From an uncultured Clostridia bacterium (GTDB lineage: Bacteria > Bacillota > Clostridia > TANB77 > CAG-508): a stretch of DNA of 60,283 nt. Below the pieces are notes generated by a model. The model saw nothing but the letters and a program-made list of their open reading frames with translations, had not been told where the DNA came from and ran no database searches. The stretch lies in the NCBI GenBank assembly GCA_944393385.1, contig CALYAA010000008.1:1-60283 (forward strand), in the 5' to 3' direction. Numbering within the stretch: the first letter of the stretch is position 1; the number at the start of each line of letters is the position of its first letter. Positions 34,883 through 42,872 of this stretch are shown piece after piece. The position numbers and the translations under genes are program-made.

Positions 34883-36790
34883 ATGGAAGCATTAAAAAAT
34901 CGCAGGAAACAAGAAATAGAAAACAAAAACAAAAATGAAAATCAACTTATAATTTATAAAAGCAAAAAAAGAAAATTTTATTAGATATAATACAAAATAA
35001 TCTCATATTTATTGTAGGAATTTTACTATTAGTATATAAAGGACTATTACTAAATTATCAAATCAATTTAGAAATAGGAATAGAAACAGTAAAATATACA
35101 ATTTGTGCAGCATTACTAATTATGTGTCCACTAATAAACAATAAAAACAAATTTAGTTACATATATTTAAATATTATATATACAATTGTAACACTAATAA
35201 TATATGCAGACTTTCTTTATTACACATATGCAACAAACTTTTTATCATTTTATCAAATAGTAAATTTAAAATATTCTAAAGAAATTGCAAGTGGAATTTT
35301 TACTATAATAAACATAAAAAGTATTTTTGTTTTTTGGATAGATAATGTAATACTTATAGCATTAAGTATTTTGGCTTGTAAAAAATTTAAAAAGAAAAAA
35401 TATAATAACAAATATAATTATTGTAACAAATAAAATAGATGGAATATATAAAGAAAAAGGATATAACAAATCATTAATAGTTCAAGATGCATCAATTTAT
35501 TATTATCACTATGAAGATGCCAAAGATTATTTTAAAAGTTTATTTGAAAAAGAAGAAATAGATGAAGCAAAATTACAAGATATATACAATAAATATATAA
35601 ATGTAGAAAAAACAACAACAGATTATACAGGAATTGCACAAGATTATAATGTTATTATTTTACAATTAGAAAGTTTAAATGAATATATAATTGGAAAAAA
35701 AGTTAAAGGAAAAGAAATAACACCAAACTTAAATAAATTTTTTAATGATAATATATATTGTAGTGATATGTATAATCAAGGTCTTGGAAGTACTGCAGAT
35801 TCAGAATTTGAGATGGAAAATTCAATGTATCCATTAGAAAATGGATATGTATTTCAAAAATATTATGACAATGAATGGCTAGACATTTTTACAGTACTTA
35901 AAGAAAATGGATATTACACTTCATTTATGCATCCAAATACAAGTACGTTTTGGAATAGAGAAGAAGTATATAATACAGGTTATAATATAGATGAATATGA
36001 TGATATAAGAAGTTTTCCAAATATAGAACAAGCTGGAGGATTTTATTCAGATGAAGGCTTTTTAGAAGAAACGGTAAAAATAATGGCTAGATATGAAGAA
36101 AAATTTTGTACAACTTTAGTAAGTGTTACAACTCATATACCTTTCCTTTTAGATGGTGTATCAGATTTAGAAAATAAATTAACATTAACACAAGAAGATT
36201 TAAGAGAATATGAAGATTATTTTATAAAAAATTATATGTTATCATGTAATTTTGTAGATTATGCCTTTGGAGAATTTATAAATGGATTAGAAGAAACAGG
36301 ATTAATAGAAAACAGTATATTAATTGTATATGGAGACCATGGTGCAAGTATATCAAATACAGAAGAAATAGCAAAATTATATAATGAAAACGGAATAGAC
36401 TATACAGAATTTGATAATTCTTTTAAAGAAGTACATATACCATTTGGAATAAAAATTCCAGGAGTAGAAAATAATGAAACAATAAATAGAAGTGTAGCCA
36501 AAATAGATATAAAACCAACCATTTTAGATTTGTTGAGAATTAAGGATGAGTTTTCTATAGGAAAATCTATATTTTCTAATAAAGATTATTCATTTATAAA
36601 AGGTTTAGGATTTGTTACAAGTACAAGTTATTGTATTAATGATATTTATTATGATAGAGGTACTTTGGAAGAAATTTCAGAAAATGAAGATTTAAAAAAT
36701 ATTTATTAGCAAATGGATGATGAAATATATTTATCAGATTCGATTATAAAAAATGATTTGCTAAGAAAATATGAAAAAAATAAAAAGTGA
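34883..36790 (+). pseudogene. Broken LTA-synthase-like membrane sulfatase-fold gene
   Basis: Three frames must be joined to read one LtaS-like protein. Frame one (34883-34981) gives the basic N-terminus MEALKNRRKQEIENKNK. Frame two (about 34975-35432) gives the membrane region (LIFIVGILLLVYKGLLLNY ... FWIDNVILIALSILACK). Frame three (about 35433-36709) gives the extracellular domain with VIILQLESLNEYI, GLGSTADSEFEMENSMYPL, the nucleophile region, and IVYGDHGASISNTEE. A TAG at 36707-36709 then interrupts a tail that continues in the same frame to 36790 (QMDDEIYLSDSIIKNDLLRK). Intact LtaS enzymes polymerise glycerol-phosphate from phosphatidylglycerol. At least three lesions make it inactive unless these are sequencing errors. 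Confidence 0.85.
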
Positions 36791-36808
36791 ATAAAAATAT
36801 AAGAAGAC

Positions 36809-36837
36809 AAAAAAGAGTCCACTAAGGGTTCTTTTTT
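36809..36837 (+). terminator. Terminator after the LtaS-like pseudogene
   Basis: AAAAAAGAGTCC (36809-36820) pairs with GGGTTCTTTTTT (36826-36837), with two G-U pairs and a 5-base loop. Confidence 0.75.
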
Positions 36838-36873
36838 TGGTTAAAGAATATTTCGCAAAATTTATATCAAAAA

Positions 36874-36900
36874 TGAAACTTTTTTATAAATTTTACAATC
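36874..36900 (+). promoter_or_regulatory. Possible ECF-type autoregulated promoter
   Basis: TGAAAC (36874-36879), 16 bases, then CAATC. The TGAAAC box is typical of Firmicutes ECF -35 regions; the -10 is weaker. It sits upstream of an ECF sigma gene, as expected for autoregulation. Confidence 0.35.
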
Positions 36901-36924
36901 ATAATATTTAGAAAGGAGACAAAA

Positions 36925-37468
36925 ATGAGTACCCAAAAATTCTTAAAAATATTTGAACAAACGTATAATGATACTTATAATTACACACTTAAATATATAA
37001 TATGTAAATGCAACAATCTTAACGATGTAGATGATATTATACAAGAAACATATTTGCAATTTTACAAAGCATTAATAAATGGAAAAGAAATTTTGGACAA
37101 ACAAGCTTATATTATTGCAATTGTAAACAATAAAATAAAAGAACATTTTAAATTAAATGATAAAATAAAAACTATTTCTGTCTTTCAAGAAAGTAATGAT
37201 GAAGAATTTAAAATTGATTTAGATGCTCGGCATAGATTTAGAATCAGATTTTATAACAAAAGAAAACATAGATAATATATGGAAATACATAAAATCAAAA
37301 AATGTTGAAACAGCTAAGATTTTTTATTTATATTTTATCAATGATCTGAAATTAAAAGAAATTTCAGAAGAATTAGAAATTAAAGAATCAACTGTAAAAA
37401 GTAATTTATACAGAATGTTAAAAGATTTGAAGAAAACATTTTTGGGAGGTGGATTAATTGAAAAATAA
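36925..37468 (+). pseudogene. ECF-type sigma factor split by a frameshift
   Basis: The first frame (36925-37275) holds region 2 (LNDVDDIIQETYLQFYKALING, YIIAIVNNKIKEHFKLND). The second (from about 37223 to 37468) holds region 4 (AKIFYLYFINDLKLKEISEEL, STVKSNLYRMLKDLKKTF). Joining them near 37222-37230 gives a normal sigma factor of about 180 residues. No slippery heptamer is visible at the junction, so programmed frameshifting is unlikely. GAAAGGAG precedes the ATG. The next gene overlaps it by 11 bases and looks like its anti-sigma partner. Confidence 0.85.
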
Positions 37469-38495
37469 AGATAATTTACAAGAATATTTTAAGAAAAGTT
37501 ACTATAACAAAGATAAAAATTATAAGTCAATTTTATCTGAAATAAAAAAGGAAGAGAATATGATTAAAAAGAGAAAAATATTCAAAATAATTTCAACTGC
37601 AATTTTAACATTATTAGGAACTACTAGCATTGTTTTTGCAAGTGCAAAAATTTATAATGAATATATAAAGCAACAAAGTAACATTACATCAAGTGATTAT
37701 GATATAAATATACAAGATTTAACACAAAGTGATATGATTAGAGTGGAAAATTCAAATATATATCAAACAATGTATTATAAAATAATAACAAATATGCAAG
37801 ATTATAATAAGTACAAGGCTAAAATAAAGGAACTCCTAGAAATGACTGAAGAAGCCTTTAATGAAAACTTTTTAGTTGTTATAGTAGGTATAAATTATTT
37901 AGAGAAAGAAGATAGAAATTTAACTATAAAAACAGTTTATGCAGATGAAACAACTACACATATAATATTAAAACAAAATGAAAATCCAGATTTTGAAAAT
38001 TATAATAATGTTTGGACTGCTGTTGTGGATAAATCCCAACTAAGAGATAATATTGAAATAAAAAAAGAAACTGATTATATTCAAAACAATGAATTTGTAA
38101 GTTTAAGTGATTTACCAGAAAACTATAGTGTAGAAGATGCATTAAAAGATGGCTGTTTTGTTGAAGATAAAAATAAAGTATTATCAGAAAATGTAAATGC
38201 TATTGATGAATTTATTAAAAAAGCAGAAAATGGGGAAAATGCTTTTATAAGAATTTATTCAAAATTTAATGATTTTTATAGTGTAAAAGATATAGAATAT
38301 AAAGATAAATTATTTACTTATAATGTTAAAGTTTCAGAAAATGAAAGAATATATGTATATAATTATAAAGAAATTATGAAAGGTTATAAAAAAGATAATA
38401 ACTTGGTACGATACTATCTTACAGATGATAAAGCTGGTTATGGAGTAGATGGAAATTGGGAAGGCGAATCAATTGTTGCAATTTATCAAGAATAA
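37458..38495 (+). CDS. Putative anti-sigma/membrane-anchored protein with DUF4362-like C-terminus
   Basis: The 345-residue protein has a charged cytoplasmic N-terminus (about 45 residues), one membrane helix (about 46-66, FKIISTAILTLLGTTSIVFAS) and a large extracellular part. The C-terminal third (YSVEDALKDGCFVEDK ... AIDEFIKKAENGENAFIRIYSK) resembles DUF4362. The start is TTG 37458 behind GGGAGGTGG, overlapping the sigma gene by 11 bases. The topology and coupling fit an anti-sigma factor for the ECF gene; no ZAS motif is present, so this is inference. Confidence 0.75.
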   Translation: MKNKDNLQEYFKKSYYNKDKNYKSILSEIKKEENMIKKRKIFKIISTAILTLLGTTSIVFASAKIYNEYIKQQSNITSSDYDINIQDLTQSDMIRVENSNIYQTMYYKIITNMQDYNKYKAKIKELLEMTEEAFNENFLVVIVGINYLEKEDRNLTIKTVYADETTTHIILKQNENPDFENYNNVWTAVVDKSQLRDNIEIKKETDYIQNNEFVSLSDLPENYSVEDALKDGCFVEDKNKVLSENVNAIDEFIKKAENGENAFIRIYSKFNDFYSVKDIEYKDKLFTYNVKVSENERIYVYNYKEIMKGYKKDNNLVRYYLTDDKAGYGVDGNWEGESIVAIYQE

Positions 38496-38502
38496 TCTGA
38501 TT

Positions 38503-38539
38503 AAAAAATACATTGAGTATTATACTTAATGTATTTTTT
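38503..38539 (+). terminator. Terminator of the ECF unit
   Basis: AAAAAATACATT (38503-38514) pairs with AATGTATTTTTT (38528-38539), with additional inner AGTAT/ATACT pairs. Confidence 0.85.
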
Positions 38540-38546
38540 TCATATC

Positions 38547-38575
38547 TTGACAAAGTAGTGATATTTTGATAAAAA
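38547..38575 (+). promoter_or_regulatory. Promoter of pyrBI
   Basis: TTGACA, 17-base spacer, TAAAAA with an extended TG. No PyrR attenuator hairpin is seen in the short leader. Confidence 0.55.
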
Positions 38576-38599
38576 TATAAAAAAGAATGGAGGAAGAAA

Positions 38600-39514
38600 A
38601 TGAAAAATTTAATCGATATCAAAGAACTATCAATTAACGAAATAGAAGACTTAATAAAAGTAGCTAAAGATATTATGCAAGCACCTGAAAAATATTCAGA
38701 GAAATGTAAGCATAAAAAATTAGCTACTTTATTTTTTGAACCAAGCACAAGAACAAGACTAAGTTTTGAATCTGCAATGATGGAATTAGGAGGAAATGTA
38801 CTTGGATTTTCATCAGCCCAATCAAGTTCAACAGCAAAAGGAGAAAGTGTATCAGACACAATAAGAACAGTAGGATGTTATTGTGACATAATAGCAATGA
38901 GACATCCAAAAGAAGGAGCACCATTAGTAGCAACAATGAAATCAACAGTACCAATTATAAATGCAGGAGATGGAGGTCATAATCATCCAACACAAACACT
39001 AACAGATTTACTAACAATATCATGTGAAAAAGGAAGATTAGATAATTTAACAATAGGACTATGTGGAGACTTAAAATTTGGAAGAACAATACATTCTTTA
39101 ATAACAGCAATGGTAAGATATAAAAACATAAAATTTGTATTAATTTCACCAGATGAATTAAAAATTCCAGAATATATAAAAGAAGAGGTATTAGAAAAAA
39201 ATAATATAGAATATATAGAAACAAATGATATAGAAGAATATATGGACAAATTAGACATTTTATATATGACAAGAGTGCAAAAAGAAAGATTTTTCAATGA
39301 AGAAGATTATATAAGATTAAAAGATTATTACATTTTAGATAAAAACAAACTAGAAAAAGCAAAACAAGATTTATGTATAATGCACCCATTACCACGTGTG
39401 AATGAAATATCAACAGAAGTAGATGATGACCCAAGAGCATGTTATTTTAAACAAGTAAGATATGGAAAATATATTAGAATGGCATTAATTTTAAAATTAT
39501 TAGAAATAGAATAG
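38600..39514 (+). CDS. pyrB: Aspartate carbamoyltransferase catalytic subunit
   Basis: The 304-residue enzyme condenses carbamoyl phosphate with aspartate, the committed step of pyrimidine synthesis. The carbamoyl-phosphate loop [39 protein letters not shown] and [10 protein letters not shown] are all present. GGAGG precedes the ATG. It forms an operon with pyrI, 32 bases downstream, as in organisms with allosteric class B ATCase. Confidence 0.97.
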   Translation: MKNLIDIKELSINEIEDLIKVAKDIMQAPEKYSEKCKHKKLATLFFEPSTRTRLSFESAMMELGGNVLGFSSAQSSSTAKGESVSDTIRTVGCYCDIIAMRHPKEGAPLVATMKSTVPIINAGDGGHNHPTQTLTDLLTISCEKGRLDNLTIGLCGDLKFGRTIHSLITAMVRYKNIKFVLISPDELKIPEYIKEEVLEKNNIEYIETNDIEEYMDKLDILYMTRVQKERFFNEEDYIRLKDYYILDKNKLEKAKQDLCIMHPLPRVNEISTEVDDDPRACYFKQVRYGKYIRMALILKLLEIE

Positions 39515-39546
39515 CTTGACTATAACTAAGGAAAGGAAAATAAAAA

Positions 39547-39978
39547 ATGAATATAGATAGTATAAAAAATGGAATAGTAATTGACCATATACAAGCCAAA
39601 AAAGGAATGGAAATTTATGAAGTCTTAGAATTAGAAAAATTAGATTGTTCAGTAGCCATAATAACAAATGCAAAAAGTCAAAAAATGGGTAGAAAAGATA
39701 TAATAAAAATAAATAAAGATATTAAATTAGATTTAGATATATTAGGATTTATCGATCCAAACATCACAATAAATATAATCAAAAATGATGAAAGAGTAGA
39801 AAAATTTCATGTAAAATTACCAGAAAAAATAGTAAATGTAATAAAATGCAAAAATCCAAGATGTATAACATCAGTAGAACAAGGCTTAGACCAAGTATTT
39901 TTGCTAACTGACAAAGATAAAAAAATATATAGATGTATGTATTGTGAAACATCAAAAGAAGAAATTGAAAATAATTAA
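39547..39978 (+). CDS. pyrI: Aspartate carbamoyltransferase regulatory subunit
   Basis: The 143-residue protein has the nucleotide-binding N-terminal domain (IKNGIVIDHIQAKKGMEIYEVL). Its C-terminal zinc domain has the four cysteines in CKNPRCITSVEQ and YRCMYCETSK. It binds CTP and ATP and gives the catalytic trimers allosteric control, so pyrimidine synthesis is feedback-regulated at the enzyme level. It follows pyrB with GGAAAGGAA as the ribosome site. Confidence 0.95.
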   Translation: MNIDSIKNGIVIDHIQAKKGMEIYEVLELEKLDCSVAIITNAKSQKMGRKDIIKINKDIKLDLDILGFIDPNITINIIKNDERVEKFHVKLPEKIVNVIKCKNPRCITSVEQGLDQVFLLTDKDKKIYRCMYCETSKEEIENN

Positions 39979-40023
39979 TCATAAAAAATATAAATTATAA
40001 ATAAAAATATAAAGGGTGAGTAA

Positions 40024-41025
40024 ATGAAAAATTTAGGAATAATATATGGGGGAATTTCAACAGAACATGATGTATCTGTTATGTCTGCAAAATCAGTTAT
40101 TGAAAATATAGATAAGGAAAAATACAAAATTCATGAAATATATATAAATAAATATGGAAAATGGTTTGAAGTAAAAAATGGGGAAAAAGAAGAAATCTAT
40201 AATCTTTTATGGACACTTAAAGAATTAGATGTGGTATTTCCAGTCTTACATGGAAGAGGAGGAGAAGATGGAACAATACAAGGAATGTTAGAAATGCTTC
40301 AAATTCCTTATGTAGGATGTGGAGTTTTAGCATCATCAATAGGCATGGATAAGGCTTATACAAAAATTTTATTTGAAAAAGCAGGAATACCACAGGCAAA
40401 ATATATTTATGTAAGAATAAGAGATGGTGCATATTATTTAGTAAATGAAAAATTTGAAGAAGAAGAATTAAAAATAGAAAAAATAACAGAAAAATTAGAA
40501 TTTCCAATGTTTGTAAAACCATCGAATTCAGGATCTTCTGTAGGAGTTAAAAAAGCAAAAGATATAGATGAACTAAAAATGGCAATTGATTATGCAAAAC
40601 AATTTGATGATAAAATTCTAATAGAACAGGGAATAGATGGCAAAGAAGTAGAATGTGCAATATTAGAAGATGGTGAAATAAAAGCATCTACAGTTGGTGA
40701 AATAAAATCTGCAGAGGAATTTTACAGTTTTGATGCAAAATATAATATTCCAGAATCAAAAACAATAATTCCAGCAGATATTGAAAAATCAAAAATAGAA
40801 GAAATTAGAAAACTTGCAATAAAAGCATTTAAATCAATAGATGGAAAAGGATTATCAAGAGTAGATTTTTTTGTTGAGAATGGTACAGGGAAAATTTATA
40901 TAAATGAAATAAATACAATGCCTGGATTTACTAAAATAAGTATGTATCCAAAACTTTTTGAAAATGTAGGAATTACATATAAAGAATTACTTGAAAAATT
41001 AATTGAAAGTGCTTTTTTAAAGTAA
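40024..41025 (+). CDS. ddl: D-alanine--D-alanine ligase
   Basis: The 333-residue ATP-grasp enzyme makes D-Ala-D-Ala for peptidoglycan. Visible motifs are IIYGGISTEHDVSVMSAKSV, VFPVLHGRGGEDGTIQG, FVKPSNSGSSVGVKKA, and the metal-binding SRVDFFVE ... INEINTMPGFTKISMYP. The omega loop and C-terminal signatures place it as Ddl rather than a lactate or serine variant, although specificity needs testing. GGGTGAG precedes the ATG. It lies 45 bases after pyrI. Confidence 0.95.
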   Translation: MKNLGIIYGGISTEHDVSVMSAKSVIENIDKEKYKIHEIYINKYGKWFEVKNGEKEEIYNLLWTLKELDVVFPVLHGRGGEDGTIQGMLEMLQIPYVGCGVLASSIGMDKAYTKILFEKAGIPQAKYIYVRIRDGAYYLVNEKFEEEELKIEKITEKLEFPMFVKPSNSGSSVGVKKAKDIDELKMAIDYAKQFDDKILIEQGIDGKEVECAILEDGEIKASTVGEIKSAEEFYSFDAKYNIPESKTIIPADIEKSKIEEIRKLAIKAFKSIDGKGLSRVDFFVENGTGKIYINEINTMPGFTKISMYPKLFENVGITYKELLEKLIESAFLK

Positions 41026-41033
41026 TAAAAATC

Positions 41034-41074
41034 AAGACGCGACATGTGAAAATAAATAACATATCACGTCTTTT
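41034..41074. terminator. Terminator between ddl and the convergent orphan gene
   Basis: AAGACG (41034-41039) pairs with CGTCTT (41067-41072), with an inner ATGT/ACAT pairing, then T residues. Confidence 0.65.
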
Positions 41075-41077
41075 TTA

Positions 41078-41938
41078 TTATCTTTCTTCATCTAATGCAG
41101 GTTGAGTGTTTTTTGGGCTTGATTTTTCTTGAGTTTCTGGTTGAGCAGGGCTATTACCAAAATTAGGTACAAAATCTTTTAAAGATATTTTATAATATTT
41201 GTCAAAAGGTAAACTTCTTTTATAATCATCAACTATTGATTGTTGTAACTCAGGAATTAAATTTTCTAATCCTAATTTTTTTAAGTCTGGGATAACTTCT
41301 TCTTCCAATAATCCTGGAACAATATTAGAACTATATTTTCTGTCATGAATAAATTTAACTAAACTTGAAACAAGATTATCTTTTAAATTATATTTCCATA
41401 CCATATTATCTATGTTTCTATATTCATCTTCATGCATTCTAAGTACACCTTTTTCTACACTAGTTAATGATAAATCTATTGGTTTTACAGGCTTGAAAAA
41501 AGATTTTATTTTTGCAAAGACTCTTTGGGCAGGAGTAATATTTGTTAATGCTTGTACCTGTACTTCTTTTTTCTTTGCTATATTTTTCATTGCATAACCA
41601 TAATCACCTAATTTTGTATTTGCATGATTTAATTTTGCCAATAAATCATCTATTATTGCATCTCCAATAAAAGATGAATTAACCATATCATATTCTTCTT
41701 GTTTTGAAGAGAACATTGAAATTCCAGCACTTTTGAATTCTTGAGATAATTCAACTATTTTGTTATTTACTGTAATACTTATTCTAGGAATGTCAAATTC
41801 TGATAATCCTAATTTTTTTGAATTTTCTATCATTAAATCTATAATTTCTTTTTCTTTAGAACGAATTTTATACATAGCTTCGAAAATTTCATCTCTATAT
41901 TTTGTTTCAAATTCTTCTACTCTTTTATCTTCTATCAT
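41078..41938 (-). CDS. Hypothetical protein, 286 aa, paralogue of the gene at 10191
   Basis: Not recognised. The N-terminal 100 residues include DIPRISITVNNKIVELSQEF, and the C-terminal part has KYNLKDNLVSSLVKFIHD and DLKKLGLENLIPELQQ. Both match the 296-aa protein at 10191-11081 in the same order. The centre holds a basic stretch (AKIKSFFKPVKPID). No signal peptide or membrane helix is visible. The C-terminus is Pro/Gln/Glu rich and probably disordered. It is a single minus-strand gene with AGGAG before the ATG. Confidence 0.75.
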   Translation of the reverse strand: MIEDKRVEEFETKYRDEIFEAMYKIRSKEKEIIDLMIENSKKLGLSEFDIPRISITVNNKIVELSQEFKSAGISMFSSKQEEYDMVNSSFIGDAIIDDLLAKLNHANTKLGDYGYAMKNIAKKKEVQVQALTNITPAQRVFAKIKSFFKPVKPIDLSLTSVEKGVLRMHEDEYRNIDNMVWKYNLKDNLVSSLVKFIHDRKYSSNIVPGLLEEEVIPDLKKLGLENLIPELQQSIVDDYKRSLPFDKYYKISLKDFVPNFGNSPAQPETQEKSSPKNTQPALDEER

Positions 41939-42108
41939 AAAAGTTCTCCTACTTTTGTATTTTTTTATAATTATAGCAAACTTTTTTAAAATTTAAAAGA
42001 TGTAATAAAAAAAATTGTGAAATTAACATAAATGTAGTATAATAATTTATATAAATACATAAAATGTAATAAAAATTCACAAATGTTAAAAAAATTAAAC
42101 AAAAAATA

Positions 42109-42137
42109 TTGATTTTTTGTATTAACTCTAGTATAAT
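42109..42137 (+). promoter_or_regulatory. Promoter of the 42.14-42.30 kb RNA
   Basis: TTGATT (42109-42114), 17 bases, TATAAT (42132-42137). It shares TTGATT, a TTAACTC motif in the spacer and TATAAT with the opposing promoter at 42428-42456. Confidence 0.75.
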
Positions 42138-42143
42138 ATCTTT

Positions 42144-42296
42144 AGAAATGAGAGAGAAAAATTATTAAAATAGGGGCCTAATTAAAGTTTAATAAACAGT
42201 TATGAGGGTAATACTCATTTCTAAGATGAATAATTTTAACCATTTCTCATAAGAAGTGATACAAAAAAAGACTAGAGCGGCAACTCTAGTCTTTTT
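42144..42296 (+). ncRNA. Candidate antitoxin RNA, about 150 nt
   Basis: A consensus promoter and a perfect terminator bound a region without a convincing ORF. The 5' end TTAGAAATGAG (42142-42152) pairs perfectly with CTCATTTCTAA (42214-42224), closing a 5' domain with an inner TTATTAAA/TTTAATAA stem. Next to it, bases 42225-42250 (GATGAATAATTTTAACC followed by ATTTCTCAT) can pair with the first nine codons of the small peptide gene on the other strand: 25 pairs including 2 G-U, one mismatch and one bulge. It runs toward the peptide gene and shares its terminator, like RNA II of Fst/par systems. Function is inference. Confidence 0.65.
42265..42296. terminator. Bidirectional terminator shared by the RNA and the peptide gene
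   Basis: AAAAAGACTAGAG (42265-42277) pairs perfectly with CTCTAGTCTTTTT (42284-42296), loop CGGCAA. Both converging transcripts would end here. Confidence 0.9.
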
Positions 42297-42305
42297 CTAT
42301 ATGTA

Positions 42306-42386
42306 TTAATTGAAAAAATCTTTAAAGATTTTATAAAGCAATGTTAACACATAGACTTTGATGATTAACTTTAACCACTTTCCCAT
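42306..42386 (-). CDS. Candidate type I toxin: 26-aa hydrophobic basic peptide
   Basis: The minus-strand ORF starts MGKWLKLIIKVYVLTLLYK and ends IFKDFFN. It is a single amphipathic or membrane-spanning helix with Lys residues and no Cys. GGGAGGTG lies 6 bases before the ATG, and there is a consensus promoter 42 bases upstream and a shared terminator 10 bases downstream, so it is a complete gene. The leader can fold CATTTCCC against GGGAGGTG, hiding the ribosome site. The opposing RNA carries a 26-base antisense match to the start codon region. The size, hydrophobicity, masked ribosome site and convergent RNA fit type I toxins. A harmless small membrane peptide remains possible. Confidence 0.7.
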   Translation of the reverse strand: MGKWLKLIIKVYVLTLLYKIFKDFFN

Positions 42387-42427
42387 ACTTTCACCTCCCT
42401 AAGGGAAATGTGGAAGTGCACAAATGT

Positions 42428-42456
42428 ATTATATAATGAGTTAAAATAATAATCAA
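42428..42456 (-). promoter_or_regulatory. Promoter of the 26-aa peptide gene
   Basis: On the minus strand TTGATT, 17 bases, TATAAT. The spacer includes TTAACTC, as in the opposing promoter. The start site near 42421 gives a leader of about 35 bases. Confidence 0.8.
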
Positions 42457-42489
42457 TGAAAATAAAAAAAATATTTTTAAGAATAAAAA

Positions 42490-42515
42490 AAATACCCTGT
42501 TTCAGGGTATTTTTC
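42490..42515 (-). terminator. Terminator of the tRNA-His/tRNA-Gln unit
   Basis: AAATACCCTG (42490-42499) and CAGGGTATTT (42503-42512) form a perfect 10-bp stem. On the minus strand it is followed by a T tract. Confidence 0.85.
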
Positions 42516-42517
42516 TA

Positions 42518-42592
42518 TGGTTGGGCTGGCTAGATTCGAACTAGCGCATGTTAGAGTCAAAGTCTAATGCCTTACCGCTTGGCTACAGCCCA
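42518..42592 (-). tRNA. tRNA-Gln (UUG)
   Basis: The acceptor TGGGCTG/CAGCCCA with encoded CCA, the GTTCGAATC T arm, and the anticodon loop CTTTGAC flanked by TTAGA/TCTAA read UUG. It is transcribed with tRNA-His upstream. Confidence 0.95.
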
Positions 42593-42631
42593 GTATAAAC
42601 TAAAACAATGTCCCATGTAAATGTATTTATA

Positions 42632-42709
42632 TGGGGTGGAAGATGGGACTCGAACCCACGGTCTCCAGTGCCACAAACTGGCGCGTTAACCAACTACGCT
42701 ACATCCACC
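42632..42709 (-). tRNA. tRNA-His (GUG)
   Basis: The anticodon loop TTTGTGG between CCAG and CTGG gives GUG. The acceptor has the extra 5' G paired to C73 that marks tRNA-His, and CCA is encoded. It is first in the two-tRNA unit. Confidence 0.93.
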
Positions 42710-42837
42710 ATTATTTATTCCATTTGTGAACACATTAAATATTTTAGTATTTTTTTTTTGATTTGTCAAGATATTTTTGCTATTTTGTTTGATTTTTTAT
42801 AAAAAATTTGTTAATATATAATGTAATATAGGAAAGC

Positions 42838-42862
42838 GGAGGAGGTTAGACATTTGTCTAAC
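42838..42862 (+). promoter_or_regulatory. Ribosome site followed by a perfect hairpin before the flavoprotein start
   Basis: GGAGGAGG (42838-42845) is followed at once by GTTAGACA-TT-TGTCTAAC (42845-42862), and the ATG comes ten bases later at 42873. If the 8-bp stem forms, the effective spacing becomes normal. The layout is the same as at cmk (14654-14701). Confidence 0.55.
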
Positions 42863-42872
42863 AAGAAAAATT

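Noticed and set aside
35122..35433. Separate small membrane protein
   Set aside because: Frame joining with the sequences on both sides gives one LtaS-like protein, so this is a segment of a pseudogene.
37222..37235. Programmed ribosomal frameshift in the ECF sigma gene
   Set aside because: No slippery heptamer and no following pseudoknot or internal ribosome site is visible at the junction.
42142..42296. Riboswitch or attenuator
   Set aside because: The structured RNA ends at a terminator with no plus-strand gene after it until the flavoprotein at 42873, and its antisense match to the peptide gene explains it better.
42608..42802. 64-aa ORF with GGRWDSNPRSPVPQTGALTNY
   Set aside because: This is the well-known false ORF produced by reading across a tRNA gene, here antisense to tRNA-His.
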